Below, piece after piece: positions 1 through 12,255 of a DNA stretch of 64,000 nt. The stretch spans positions 242,198-306,197 of the forward strand of contig CAWZYM010000246.1 of NCBI GenBank assembly GCA_963966185.1. The letters are read 5' to 3'. Source of the DNA: Rhabditoides inermis. Its lineage: Eukaryota; Nematoda; Chromadorea; Rhabditida; Rhabditidae. A model generated the notes under the pieces. That model ran no database searches, was not told where the DNA came from, and worked only from the letters and a program-made list of their open reading frames with translations. The translations under genes and the position numbers were made by a program. Position 1 is the stretch's first letter, and every line of letters begins with the position of its first letter.

Positions 1-87
1 CTCACTGACAAGATTGGCACTGGAGATAATCTGACAAACATTGAAACTGTGGTGTCTGATATGGCCGATAGTACAATAAAGAATTGA
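1..87 (+). CDS. probable last exon of an upstream gene (partial)
   Basis: Reading frame 1 is open from the first base to a TGA at 85-87 and encodes 28 residues, ending in DMADSTIKN. An AATAAA-type signal follows at about 104. This fits the 3' end of a gene that starts before the window. The product is not recognisable from so short a piece, and the exon could be a chance open frame. Confidence 0.35.
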   Translation, partial: LTDKIGTGDNLTNIETVVSDMADSTIKN

Positions 88-1323
88 AGTTGAAGCAAAA
101 ACTAATAAAACAATTTTTTTACAGTTTTTTTCTCATATGTTTTTACTGAAGGCCTAATGTAAAAATGATAATATGTTTTTTTGCTCACGGAGTGTGCAAT
201 TTCCAATGATTTGCTTATAGTTTATGCGCCTTCTATTTTTGCCTCATCACAAAGGTTTTGCAACCTTTGATCCTTTTCAAGGTAACATCTAATGAAATGA
301 GCACAACGTATTCGATACCAGAAGGACAGAAGTATACAAGTAGTGTGTATGGTTGCTCGCATGACAGTTTTTCAAAACTTGAAGAAATCGTAAGATGCTC
401 CAGACAAAGCGAAGCGAGAAAAACTACGCATCAACTTCTAAAAACACGCAGTTCATCCGCTTGCAACTTACTTGAACGAAGAAAGAAATGGTTCAAATTT
501 AGGAATGATGACGAGCTGGTCCTGTCTGTGAAGATCTATATTGTTTTCAATATCAATCAATCAAAGATATTGACAGGCAGTATCAATGATACAAACACGC
601 TCGAAGACGAGATAATCACAAAAAGACACGTACTGGCTGAGAGGGCTGTCTTCTGTTCTTCTGCAACAGGAGGAAAACTCGCTTTTCTGAAAAGTCAGAA
701 AACTTTCATCCAAACCTACAGTTCAAAAGACAATAACAATAGAAAGTTGGCAGATGAGATGGCAACGACAGACATGACAAAGATGGCAGAGAGAGATGAC
801 ATCATGGTAGTATACACGCGATTTCAAACTACCCGAACTACTATCTGGAAAACAGATCGCGTGGTTTTCTCTGTTTCTCTGTCCTACCGTTTATCTTTCT
901 ATGTTTGTCACTTTCTCTTGCTCTTGCTCTCTCCCTTGATCATCTCTCTCCCTTGATCATCTCTCTCTCTCTCTCTCTCTCTCTCGTCCCTTCTCCTTGT
1001 CAAGTCTTTCTTCTTTCACTTTCAATTGTGAATGTCGGTCAAAATCGCCACCACATAATCCACACTTATCCACTCTAACCATGTCTACTCACACCATTTT
1101 GTTTTGTTTACTCCATTTCTCTTCATCGTTCTTCATCATTTTCTCGCTTTTCCCCTTTTCTCAAATATCGTGTCATCTGTCACCCTGGTCAGGAGTGATT
1201 TTCTTTTTCAATGTTCCACCCACTGATAGAATTCAGGCCGAAACGGGTTATACGCCAAGAATCCACTATACAATGAAACATTGCAGGTCCGTGATAGTGC
1301 GCGGAGGAACGAAAGAGAGAGAA

Positions 1324-1398
<75 letters not shown>

Positions 1399-1446
1399 AT
1401 GGGTCGTCGCACCTTTTCGGGTCGCTGGCAGCGCGCACTTTGCGCC
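88..1446. other. intergenic, 1.36 kb
   Basis: The stretch holds AT-rich DNA, a 232-codon open frame (258-956) without recognisable motifs, a CT tract at 960-985 and a long GA tract at 1313-1393. It probably contains the promoter of the DUF229 gene that follows. No convincing core promoter element was found. Confidence 0.4.
1313..1393. repeat. (GA)n microsatellite
   Basis: About 80 bp of nearly pure GA dinucleotides lies upstream of the DUF229 start. It creates Arg/Glu or Ser/Leu frames on the two strands that are artefacts. Confidence 0.9.
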
Positions 1447-4400
1447 ATGCTACAACCGGAGAGGCTACTCGCGGTAACGTTATTTAGAATATGTGTGCGT
1501 TCATTTGTTTTTCATGTAGCAACATTTCAGATATCACTCGTTCTCTTCTCTATTTTCCTGTTTTCTTGGTTCATTTACAATAATCGAAAAGATACAATAC
1601 TCTTCGATGTTGATTCGACTACTGCTGAGAATGAGTTGCTTCCGCAAAAGTGTGAGTGCAATGTCCTAACTCATGAATGATCTTTGTTCTACTTGTTTTT
1701 TGCGAGCTATGTAACACTTCTTTCTCTATTTTTTGGCCAACCTTTCCTGAACCAAAAACCCCACTATGGTCCACCACTTCAGTGCGCCGTCCTGTCATTA
1801 TGAACGATTGCAAGTGGCCGACTGTCGAACCGATTGAAAAGGATATCATTCCTTTTGTCACCTTCCCAAGGTACACATTTTGCAAACGATGTGAAGCGTC
1901 TCTCAATGCAAGAGTGGCATTGTGGCGAGTGCTTGCAGGTCTATCAAGTGCAACACAGACCAGCCTCAGCTGGCGTCCCTCGTCGATGGAAGTCTCCTCA
2001 TATCGCCAGAGGCCGAGATGTGGAAACGAAAACAGCTGCCCGATTTCCAGTCAGTTTCGAAAAGAACCTTTTACTTTTCACAACGCGTGGCGCAAACTGA
2101 CGCAATGTGTATGTAGTATGAATCGTTTATACGCATGTATATTCTATGTGCTTTCAGATGTGTGTATCGTGTCCTCTCTGGCGGTCTCGCTCCCAACACA
2201 TCCCTATACACCCTCTCCGATCCGCTTCCGGTATGTGTTTGGGAAGTAGCTAGTGTTTTCACTCTGAACGCAACAGTATTGTTTAAGATAAAGGAACCGG
2301 GACAAATTTCTCTTCACAGGCTCCTCATCTGACTCCGATTCGGGTGAAAGGTGATCAAATCGTCGTACGATGCAGAAATGCCACTGTCAAAGCGTGAGTC
2401 TTCTATGAAAGAGATGTTTGCTCAATTGACACGTAGCTTGGTAAACGGCGTTCCACTCAAAAACGGCACTCTGGTATACGAGAAGACCTTCGTCAACTTT
2501 GACAACAAGTTCACGGTAAGGCCACTTTTGAAATCTCTTTTTGATGTTTCTCAATTCAGGACAAAGATATTGAAGAGAAGTTCGCCAAAGCAGATCCGGT
2601 GAGCATTTATACATAAGTGTCGTGTTGCAGAGAAGCATGTGAACATTGTCAGCTTCGGCCTTCGATGATCATTCTGGTGCTGGATTCGACGTCCCTCAAC
2701 CAGTTCCGACGACACATGCCGCAATCGGCCGCATTCATGCGACAACACGGATTCGACACGTTCGAAATGTACAACAAGGTGCGTGGGTGACACTCCCGAT
2801 TTCTCTCTTATCCGATACTTCGGATAGTTTCATGCCGCTCTGTCTAGACATAAAAAAGAAAACGAGTGCGCCTAAAGAAATCAAAAACTTTTTTCCGGGA
2901 TACGCCACGATAACCGCAACTTTAAAGATGTGTCAATACTGGGTTAAAAATGGATATTGTTCACAGGTTGGCGACAACTCGGCGGTGAATCTACTGCCGA
3001 TACTCGCTGGAAGACCCATCAATGAGGTGGGAGAGAGAGTGAGAGAGAGAGAGAGAGAAAGAGAGAGAGTCCTAATTACTTTCAGGAGGTTTCATCGGGA
3101 GACGCTGAGGGTTCCTATGTGGATGTGGACAGTGTGCGTATGCTGTGGGATGACATGAAAGGTCGGTGGACAAGAACGCTCATTACATTGAGACTGTTCA
3201 TACTACTTAATCTTTGACAAACCGCTCACGGTAAAATAAACAAAGCAAAAACTAAAAAAAAATATTTTCAAGTGAATTCGAATCTTTTCAGCTCGCGGCT
3301 GTGTCACAATGATTCACGATGACATCATGAACCCAGATCGCGGATTGTTCCACTATCCTAATGGTATCGTTTTTTTTCTCTAGCATCGATTAGTTTTCCA
3401 CTTTACAGAAAGTCTGTTATTGCAATTGTCATTTTCACAATCACATTATCGAGTTTTTGAAACACATTTCTGTTCAGGCACCTTTGACGGTTTTCATTCG
3501 TCTCCTGCGGATTTTTACTTGAGACCTTATCATCTCTACAATTACCGGTGATTGATACGTTTTTGTAAGCTTCCTCTTATGAGCGAGATTACCATGCGAA
3601 GACACATTTCAATTAAAAAGGTTTCAACAGCTTACAATATGATACGTTGTTTTCAGCCATCTCGTCACTCCTGTGCGTGGTGGCCAGTGCATGGTCAATG
3701 GAGATGTGGGTGCTTCACGAGTTAGTCCCAATGTCATGATGCTCGTTTAGGTGAATGTTGAAGAGTACCTTGATATCTGGACTCGATTCTCACTTAAGTT
3801 CAAGGTATTTTTCTATAGTTTATTTGATGCTGTCTTACGTTTCAGCGCTTCAGTATGTGATTGCAACTATAACATCTCAGTTGTAGTTAAACAATTAAAA
3901 ACTATCAAACACTATAGAAACCACAACAGTTTGCAAAAAAAACACACACAGGACCGTTGTCACTTCTCGTTCACCTTCCTCACAGCGATCTCCCACGATG
4001 ATCCCAGCGTCCTCGGAGCAGCCGACATCACACTCAGGTGTTTTTGTTTTCTCTCTCTCTCCATCTTTGTTTACTGTTCTTCTTTGCAGACAGTCGCTCG
4101 ACCGTCTGCTCGCCTCGGGCGCTCTCTCCACGTCTTCCCTCGTTGTGATGGGCGACCATGGAAACCGCATTCATCAGATACAGGCAAGCGTCGAGTGGCG
4201 AGTGTTTTTAGAAACACGCAACGAACACAAATTGCGAGTTGTGCTACTTGTAATGTATGATTTTTCGTCACACGAAGAGGAGGTAGAAAACCATAGTTGG
4301 GACGTGAAGGAATGAGGGTGAAAGACGTGATTGCAGACGACGTTCACAGGGCGGGTGGAGGAGCGGGCGCCGCTCTTCTCCATTCGCCTGCCGGACGCGT

Positions 4401-5945
4401 GGAAGAAGGCGAACAGAGAGCTCATCAGCAGGATTCGCTACAACACTCAGAGGTGCACACTGTCAGAAAGTGACAGATGCATGCATAGAATACGTTTGAG
4501 ATTGACGACCAACTACGACATGCACCTGCTTCTGCGCAGTCTCGCCACCGGGGAGAGGGCACATCCGCGTGAGTGCAAAAGAGAATCCGAACAAACACAT
4601 TATCATTGTATATCAAATCAGCAGTTGTCCTTCAATATTACTTATTAGTTGATTTGTGTCGTCGTCGTTCCGGTAATGTTGATTAATCCACTTATCCTTT
4701 TGCAGCTTCCCGCTATGCGGGAAAGCACCTGAACCCGATGTTTGAACTGGTGAGTTGGCAATCGATCAACACTATTAAAGTATCAAACAAATGTGCATTA
4801 GTCTCGAGAATACAATTAGGTAATCCGATTAAACACATCTACACATCGCACGTGATGTGTATGGTATGAGAAACAAGGAAGTGACTACGATTGTATTAGA
4901 CGTTTGTCGCAAAATCGTGTTGAATAAAGAGCTGGAGATGGAAAAAAGGCAAGGCAGGATGATCATCTCAGATCCACCACTCTCGCAACTGTTCGGAGGC
5001 GGGTATCCCTCTCAACTTCTGTCTCTGTATGGAGTCAAGCGAACTTCGAGCGGAGATGATAACAACGTCGGTTGATCCGTTATTCTTTCATTCCGATACG
5101 TGTCCAGTGAAACAGTACACTACTGTATTTTGCCACTGCTAGAAGACAAACTTCAACACAAAGATATCAATCCTGTCCGGCCAAACAATGTGAAAGATTG
5201 TTATTGTTTCCATATGCTTGCAGTTCGGACCAGCGTCTGTTCTCGTCTGCTTTCTCGCTTGTCAAGGCTGCGATCCGCGAACAGGCGCCGTGCTTCGATG
5301 GAGACATCACTCTGCTATCCACTGCCGTCAGTCACATATTGTTGCTCGACTATCTGCGAAGAGAGGGAAAATTAAATATCGTTTACAGCCCGAAGTGTAT
5401 ACGCTGAATCAGATGGTACTACATGGATTGCGGAACGAGAAAGAGTGAGTTGTGAATGCTATACCGTTCCAATAAGTTTATGCAATCTGTGTGAGAAATC
5501 AAAGGTGAGATAACACTTTAAAAAATATTGCAGGTGGGATGACGTGAAGAATACGATAGCAGCGACCGACACTGAATACCTGGAGATTGTCGTTCACGCG
5601 GAAAGCATAAAAACGAGGCCCGCGCAGCCAGAAGTGCGTTCTGTTTCTCTCTCTCTCTCTCTTTCTCTCTCCTTTTCTCTCTATCTCTCTTTCTCTCTTC
5701 TCTCTTCTTTCTCCTCCCCCCTACTGCTCCTTCAGATGAAGCATCCCTTCATGGCCAACTTCCGCGCTCGTTTGAAGCACAACAAAAAGACCGGTCGTCT
5801 GACGGTGATGAAAGACATAGCAGGTGATATTCTCATTCAATTATTTCACACAGTTCTGATTTCAGTGGAGTCTATGAACGTCTACTGCTTCACAAACACC
5901 GCCGCCTCTGTCTGCAACAACTGTTACTACGATAATGTCGTATAG
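1447..5945 (+). CDS. DUF229 family sulfatase-like membrane protein
   Basis: Multi-exon gene for a DUF229 protein, a family with the alkaline-phosphatase/sulfatase fold expanded in nematodes; substrates are mostly unknown. The chosen ATG opens a short exon (MLQPERLLA) that splices over a 58-bp intron to a hydrophobic stretch (SLVLFSIFLFSWFIY), a likely type II signal anchor with the catalytic domain outside. Family marks in order: DSTSLNQFRRHMP near 2683, NLLPILAGRP near 2985, EEYLDIWTRFS near 3760, HDDPS near 3994, VMGDHGNRIH near 4145, and NYDMHLLLRSL near 4510. The two Asp-containing motifs correspond to the metal-binding positions of the fold. The last exons end in NNCYYDNVV and a TAG; AATAAA lies 47 bp on. 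Exons between about 4750 and 5540 are uncertain. The family assignment is firm, enzymatic activity is inferred. Confidence 0.85.
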
Positions 5946-5991
5946 CAAAAACTTCCAATACTTCAGTTTCTGTACATATCAACGTGAATCT

Positions 5992-5997
5992 AATAAA
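5992..5997 (+). terminator. polyadenylation signal of the DUF229 gene
   Basis: A canonical AATAAA hexamer lies 47 bp after the stop codon. Confidence 0.7.
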
Positions 5998-6473
5998 CAT
6001 TGTATTTTTGTATTTTGTATTTCACGGTGCGTGATACCGACTACAATGCGATTGTCTCACGCAAGCTGCCCCGCTCTCCGCCTTTCTCGCATATTCGATG
6101 CGTAATTGAGTTCTCTCTCGCTATCTCTATCTTTCTCTTCAACTCTAACACTGTCTCGTAACAATAATGCAATGAGCATATGTTTCCAACGCACCCTTAA
6201 TTGCTATCTGCTTGCGAGGCTTCTGAGGTGTGAGTCGGATTATCACTCTACGACTTCTCTACTTCACAGTATGTTGCTCTGTCTATTCCCTTTTGCCTTC
6301 CTCCTTCCTCCTTTCAATCTCTCTCTCTCTTGCCTCTTCCTCTCCATTAACCATATAGCCTGAGACACACACACGACTCGCTGTATTCGCATTGTTTTCT
6401 CAAGACAATAGTTGTTTTCGCTTTAAATAACTGTCACATGCAAAACGTCATGTGTTTTCAGGTGATCTACCAG
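5998..6473. other. intergenic between DUF229 and esterase-like genes
   Basis: About 480 bp rich in CT tracts. A TTTTCAG at about 6455-6461, 12 bp before the next ATG, is a candidate trans-splice acceptor for the esterase-like gene. Confidence 0.4.
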
Positions 6474-7459
6474 ATGATTTTCCTTTTCTACTTGCTTCTT
6501 CCCTTGACATGGGGGCAGACGTTGGACACCAAATATGGCAAGATGCGCGGCTTCAGCCACAATGCGAATGGCAGGGCGATGGAGGTGTACCTCGGAGTGC
6601 CATACGCACAACCCCCTAAGGACTCACTCAGATTCGAGGTCAGGTCGTTTGTGTTATGATCAAAGGCTTCCACAAAAACCAACAACAATAGCTGTCGAGA
6701 TATAAACACAGTAAAAAGTTTGAATAGATAGTCATAATCAAACCATAAAACTACAATCACAGCAATTATACAATTGTCGATCGTTTGTTCGCAGCAAATT
6801 GATCTCAAGCGAAGTCTTCTCAAAGCTAGTTTAGCGCAAAGGTAACGTACTCGCTTCATAATCTGCAGGTCGCGGTTTCGAGTCTAAATAAATACAAGTT
6901 TGTTTCTGCAAACTATGTATAAAATTTTGCGTCGTGCACGCGGGAATTGGGTACTGTAGCTATTGCGAAATATTGTTTGCTCATTCTATATTCTATATGT
7001 GGTGGTGTGATTTCTCGGTCGCAGTTGCAGGCGTCATATCGGTTTTTTTCTCTCCTTGCCTCGTCGGAGGCAATTAAATTATATAAAACTTGATAGCCTT
7101 TTCTAGAAGTTTTAAAATACACTAACAAAACCTCATGTACCGATTAGGAGATAATTGTTGGAGAAAAAAGATGAAACTGTGGCAAGAACACTATACAGCC
7201 TGTGAACACGATGCGATCGAACAAACTGTGGTCAGAGCACAAAACACTAACATATGACAAGTGTCGGGTTCTTTTTCGAAACGAACATGACGTTTGACAG
7301 AAACCGCGTGAGCCGACCCCGTCCAGCTACGAGGTGCAGTGTCAGTCGAGGAAGCCGGCGTGTCCCGGACTGACCGGAAGCCGATTCGCAGCATACACAC
7401 CATCTGCGGACGAGGACTGCCTCTATCTAGACATCATCGTGCCGCAGAGAGACACAGAG

Positions 7460-7537
<78 letters not shown>

Positions 7538-7733
7538 TGTCTTGCAGAACTACGCGATGACCCCTATCCTTGTCTATCTGCACGACGGCGGCTTCGAGGC
7601 TGGCTCAGCCGGGGAGATCGAGTGGAAGAAGTGGGCTGAAGTCTACGCGGCACATGACATCATCGTCGTACTCGTCGAGTTCAGACAGGGACCACTCGGT
7701 CAGGGCAGCTTCCTTTCCCTCCCCTCCCCTCCC

Positions 7734-7765
<32 letters not shown>

Positions 7766-10700
7766 TCGGACCTTCGCTAACCACATTCAGGCTTCATGTC
7801 GGACGGCACGGTCTCGTTCCCCGGCAACTACGCGCTGTGGGACCAGGCGAGGGCGCTACAGTTTGTGAGAGACGTCAGCCAGGCGATGCGTGGGGACAGC
7901 AGTCAGGTACGAGAAGGGAAGAGGAGACATGCGAACATCATTCATCTATGAATCACCAGTCATGCTGAATAACGGACGTCAACTGATTTACATATCTACA
8001 GATGTGTTTCCAAATGCACGATAGTGAGAGCGAGATAGAGAAAGAGAGAGCGACAAAGAGAAAGAGGGAGGAGAGAGATGGTCGGTAGAATGTACATTCT
8101 TGTTTTGCATTTTCGTTCTTTGTTGCTCCTATTCAAGCTGTTCAGAATGAACATAAACAATCCATTCCATTCAGATCACAGTGTATGGCCACGGCACGGG
8201 AGCCATGTTCGCCTCTCTGCTGAGTGTCCTCCCGCAGACGAGAGGTGCGTCTGCGCATTCAACGATCAACGAGTACAGTAAAAAGAAAGTAAAATACTGA
8301 AATCACACTTTGTCGTTTTCTTGAACTGCTACCTTCCGTTACTCAATCATGACATAGAACATGTTGTATGTGGCAGGTCAGTAAAACTACTGCAAACATA
8401 GCAACATGATCATTTGATCTAGTAGAAAGAAGTTAGATTGGAAAACAACTATGTGTTGTGCAGAGCTGTTCAATCGGACGGTGGAGGTGGGAGGATCTGC
8501 TTGGAATGCGGCCGCGATGGGGCCGAATGTCGTCAATGTAACCAACAAGGTGGGGGGAAAAGGTTCCATTTCTAAGAACTCGAGTGTTCGACTACTGTTT
8601 GTATTGTAACTTTCCCACTTTCTCGTAAGCAGCTCTATTCTTTCCTTTTTTCGGATATTTCCCTCTTTTCTCTTCTTCTATGTAGTAATTAACCTTTTTT
8701 ACTTGACAACACTTTTCTCAAAATTTTCTTCGTATCCATTGAACACTACTTCCATATCACGCAAGCTTTATTGACTTTTTGAAATCTTTACGCATGTGCA
8801 TTATCTGTGCGCGTCTATAATTGTCGATAGAAGCCCTAGTGAAAGCAGAAGGGAAGTATCACGAAATACACGTCGAGTTTTCACACAATTAAAAAAACCA
8901 ATAAAAACGTTAAAAACGTCTTCTGAAAAAAAGACATTTGTTTTCCAGATAATCGAGAGACTGGGATGCTCGAATTCCATGCTCAATCATGACAACCAAA
9001 ACGGACAAACAAACTACAACACGTGGGTCCATTCACACTTTTTGTGATGGTTGTAGTATATTAAGCATACTGTATTGTTTAGACACTATTGTAATGTTTA
9101 GACACTCTCGCAAAAGACGCCAGTCGTCTTCAAATGACTATAACAATCATAACTCTGGCTCTTCTGATCACAACAGTGGCAGCTCTAACCATCAAAGCTC
9201 TGACAACCATTCTGGTTCTTCGGGATCCACCTCTAACAACGACTACAACTCTGGTTTTTCATCCAGCAATGATTACAATGCTGGTTCTTCAAATCACGAT
9301 TACAACTCCGGTACTGGTTCTTCTGACTACAACTCTGGTTCTGGTTCCTCTGACTACAACTCTGGTACTGGTTCTTCTGATTATGATTCTGGTACTGGTT
9401 CTTCTGACCATAACTCCGGTACTGGTTCTTCTGACTACAACTCTGGTACTGGTTCTTCTGACTACAACTCTGGTTCTGGTTCATCTAACCACAACTCTGG
9501 TTCTTCGGACTACAACTCTGGTTCTGGTTCATCCAACCACAACTCTGGTACTGGTTCTTCTGACTACAATTCCGCCTCTGGTTCTTCTGACTACAACTCT
9601 GATAATGACTATAACCACAACTCTGCGACGACCTATCCGGACTACGGTTCGCAAACGACTGAGTTCGACAACGGATACCAGACCACGCCTGGATATGACA
9701 ATAACGATGGGTACTGTTCAGTAGTGTGAAGTGCATGTGTCTGCACCTTTCAGTTTCTAGTTTAGATTTGTGTATAGAAGGTTAGTATAAACGAACATCT
9801 ACCAATGTTTGTTGTAGATACACGACGCAAGGATATGGCGACACTACCACCCATCCACCGAGTGGGCAGAACATGACACAAAACATCACACAGGTTCGTT
9901 TCTCTTCTTCTCTTTTCCATCCTCATCTTTCTCATAGTTTCTCTTTTCAGCCCTCAACGCCCACGACGTCTTCTGCGGTGTTGACGTGCCTCCGAGGCAA
10001 GCAGTGGAGTGAGATTCAGAATGCCGCCGCACAGGCAGTACGTTTTTGTGGTGGTTCGATTCTTTGCGTTTCAGTGACGTATTCAAATTATTAGATCTAT
10101 ATCTTCCAGTTCAAGCAATGAATAAGTTTTTTTCTTAAGGTGAATGAGGTTCAGCTGCGCGGCTTTCTTCCTATGCCGTTCGGACCAAGACTCGATGGAG
10201 ACATCTACAAACAGAAGGCCAACTATGAGGTTAGAAGAGAGTAAAGAGAGAAAAGAGAAATCGTATTTCAATCCGGTTGTTAAACCGTGTTACAATCTTC
10301 ACTCCACACTGAATAACTTCCATTCAACCTGATTTTAAAACTATTGTCGTCATGTGACGATGTTTGATCAACTTCACCACTGTGTGTAGCCTTTTTGTGA
10401 TTGCCGTAAACTTCAATAATCAAAGTTTTTATTTTGTTCATACTTGCTTTTCCCGTAGAAACATTCACCTTCATGAAAGACGGAAAAAAGAGGAATTCAT
10501 TCAGGTGAACTCCGCATCTCGCAAGCCCACTCTCATCATGTTGAATCAAAAAGAAGACACGTCTTACTGTAAGTTACTGGTTTCATTTTATCTTCAATGT
10601 TCACAAAAAAACTGTCAACAAAAACATGCCAGTTTCACTTCGATCTTCGATATATATGAAAAAAAATATTATTTTTCAGCCATTAGAAATTATTATTTTT

Positions 10701-12255
10701 CAGCCATTAGCGGTGATGGAAAGTGGCCGATCTACGTCTTAGAGTCCAGCATCCACTCCTACTCGCAACAGACACTCACTGACTTCATCACGCGGTTATT
10801 TTTCTCACGAAATATTTTTGTTTCCAGTTTTTTTAGTTTGTTTTCAATTCTTACCGGTTTAAAATTTCAGCAACATCGCAACTGAAGAGAACTATCCTGG
10901 AAAGTCGGCTGAGGTTCAGCAAAAGGTTCGAAAATGTTAAATCATCTATGTTATGGTTTATTTAGATCTTCAATTTCTACATGCAGCAGAACACGACAAT
11001 GAACACAACTGAAATGAACAACACCGTTGGACAGCAGGTATGTGAACAGAATGCGAACTGCGGAAAACGACAAAAAACTATTCTAGACCACTCTCTCCTC
11101 TGTCGATCCATTTCCGGTTTTCCAACAGGTTTGAAAAATAGTCTAAATGAAATTATCTTATCATCAAGAAATTTTCAATTTTGAGATTTCATACGTTCCA
11201 CAAAAAACTACTACAATAAAACTCTTACTTCACACTCAATTCATTTTCCAGCTTATTTCGGACCTTGACTTTTCTGTGGGTATCATGCGAGGGGCTGCGG
11301 ATAAGGTATTGTTGATGACTGAGTGTTGGAAAACTGGGTTCATTTTAGGCAAAGCGAGGATTCGACGTCTATTTGCTGTCATTCGATCGATATAGCGACA
11401 ATTCCCTAAAAAGTAGCTGGCCGAAAGAAAAACTAAGATGTGAGTAGAGAAAGAGGGAGGGAGACGATTGTATAACAATTTACAATTATCTCACAGACAC
11501 CACACACGGCTCCTCTCTACCTTACGAACTCAACACCTACTCACCACTGCTGCAGGTTAATCGGATATCGAGTAAAAACCCTGACAAGCTCAAAGAGCAG
11601 TATAAATTGAATTTTGTGAATGTAGATGAAAAAGCTAGAAAAAATGTAGACTAATAAAACAAATTTCAGCAATTCCGCACCGACTCGGAACCGGATTTGA
11701 CTGTGAAGAAAAACCTTCAAAAGATGATCGTCGAGTTTGTACAGAAGGGGTGAGAACAAGATTAGAAGTTTTTTTTCTTTCCTCATTCTCTATTCAACGT
11801 GTTCACCCTTGTGATTGTTTCCAGCTACCCGATTCCTCTGAACACTGCGGAACTCCCGATAAGCGGATCGTGGTTCAAGGTAGGGTTCAAACACGAGTGA
11901 CGTCTTCATTCTACTGTACGATTCTTTGTTGAAATGTGTGTACTTAGGTGAACGCGGACGCACTCAACTACCTGAGCGTCGACCAGCAGTTGGTAGCCAA
12001 GGAGGGTGAGTGATTTCTCACCCCTCCCCCTCTCTCTCTCTCTCTCTTTCTTTCTCTCACCCTCTTACTTTCCCTCTTTCCTCTCTCTTTCTCTTCCCCT
12101 CCTATCCACCCTCTGCAGGCCTTCACAAGCGTGCCACCGACTTCTGGACGAAAGACATGTCCGCGTATGCCTTCGACGTCGTCACTCTTCGCTTCTTCAA
12201 CGGCGCCGCAGCACATTCATTTATCGCTGTTTTGGCTGCACTGTTCATCTTCTAA
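6474..12255 (+). CDS. GPI-type cholinesterase-like protein, catalytic Ser lost, with repeat insert
   Basis: Carboxylesterase type B fold. The start is the ATG after a TTTTCAG acceptor and gives a signal peptide (MIFLFYLLLPLTWGQ). Recognisable blocks: YLGVPYAQPP (6587), DEDCLYLDI (about 7410), VYLHDGGFEAG (about 7570), FPGNYALWDQARALQFV (about 7820), VYGHGTGAM (8181), FGPRLDGDIY (about 10180) and HG-LPYELN (about 11505). The nucleophile elbow, normally G-x-S-x-G, reads G-H-G-T-G at 8187-8201, so the catalytic Ser is Gly. The His of the triad appears kept. This resembles non-enzymatic relatives such as neuroligins, gliotactin and glutactin. An exon at 9114-9715 inserts about 200 residues of Ser/Gly/Asn/Asp/Tyr repeats into the domain. 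The C-terminus ends in a hydrophobic tail (FIAVLAALFIF) after small residues, as in GPI-anchor signals. Likely a cell-surface adhesion or binding protein; this role is inferred. Confidence 0.85.
6826..6888 (+). repeat. tRNA-like sequence (degenerate)
   Basis: The stretch has an A-box-like part (TAGTTTAGCGCAAAGGTAACG) split as TAG..AAAGG and, about 40 bp on, GGTTTCGAGTC, close to the B box consensus GGTTCRANYCC. No full acceptor-stem pairing was seen. It lies in the first long intron of the esterase-like gene and is probably a SINE head or tRNA pseudogene. Confidence 0.3.
7455..7530. repeat. (GA)n microsatellite in esterase-like intron
   Basis: The intron between the exon ending PQRDTE and the exon starting NYAMTP is almost wholly a GA tract followed by a G run. 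Confidence 0.85.
7710..7765. repeat. poly-C plus (CT)n tract in esterase-like intron
   Basis: A C run of about 15 bases is followed by CT dinucleotides within the next intron of the same gene. Confidence 0.8.
9114..9715 (+). repeat. coding minisatellite, 27-bp unit (SSDYNSGTG)
   Basis: The exon is built mostly from units encoding SSDYNSGTG or SSDYNSGSG with variants NHNSG and DYNAG. The frame joins the preceding exon (ending TNYN) through an AAAAG acceptor at 9113 and leads into YPDYGSQTTEFDNGYQ without a stop, so it is translated as part of the esterase-like protein. The antisense Gln/Ser/Cys frame is a shadow. Confidence 0.8.

Noticed and set aside
258..956. 232-codon open frame upstream of the DUF229 gene
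   Set aside because: No recognisable domain, and the end is low-complexity CT-derived Leu/Ser sequence. No supporting splice or start context was seen.
1208..1487. Arg/Glu and Ser/Leu repeat proteins at GA/CT tracts (also near 7334, 24015, 29024, 36000 and others)
   Set aside because: These are translations of dinucleotide microsatellites.
9134..9724. Leu/Thr-rich 196-codon frame
   Set aside because: It is the +1-type shadow of the SSDYNSG repeat exon, which is the frame that joins flanking esterase exons.
9233..9736. CRISPR-like array from regular short repeats
   Set aside because: It is a coding minisatellite in a eukaryotic gene; there are no unique spacers or cas genes.
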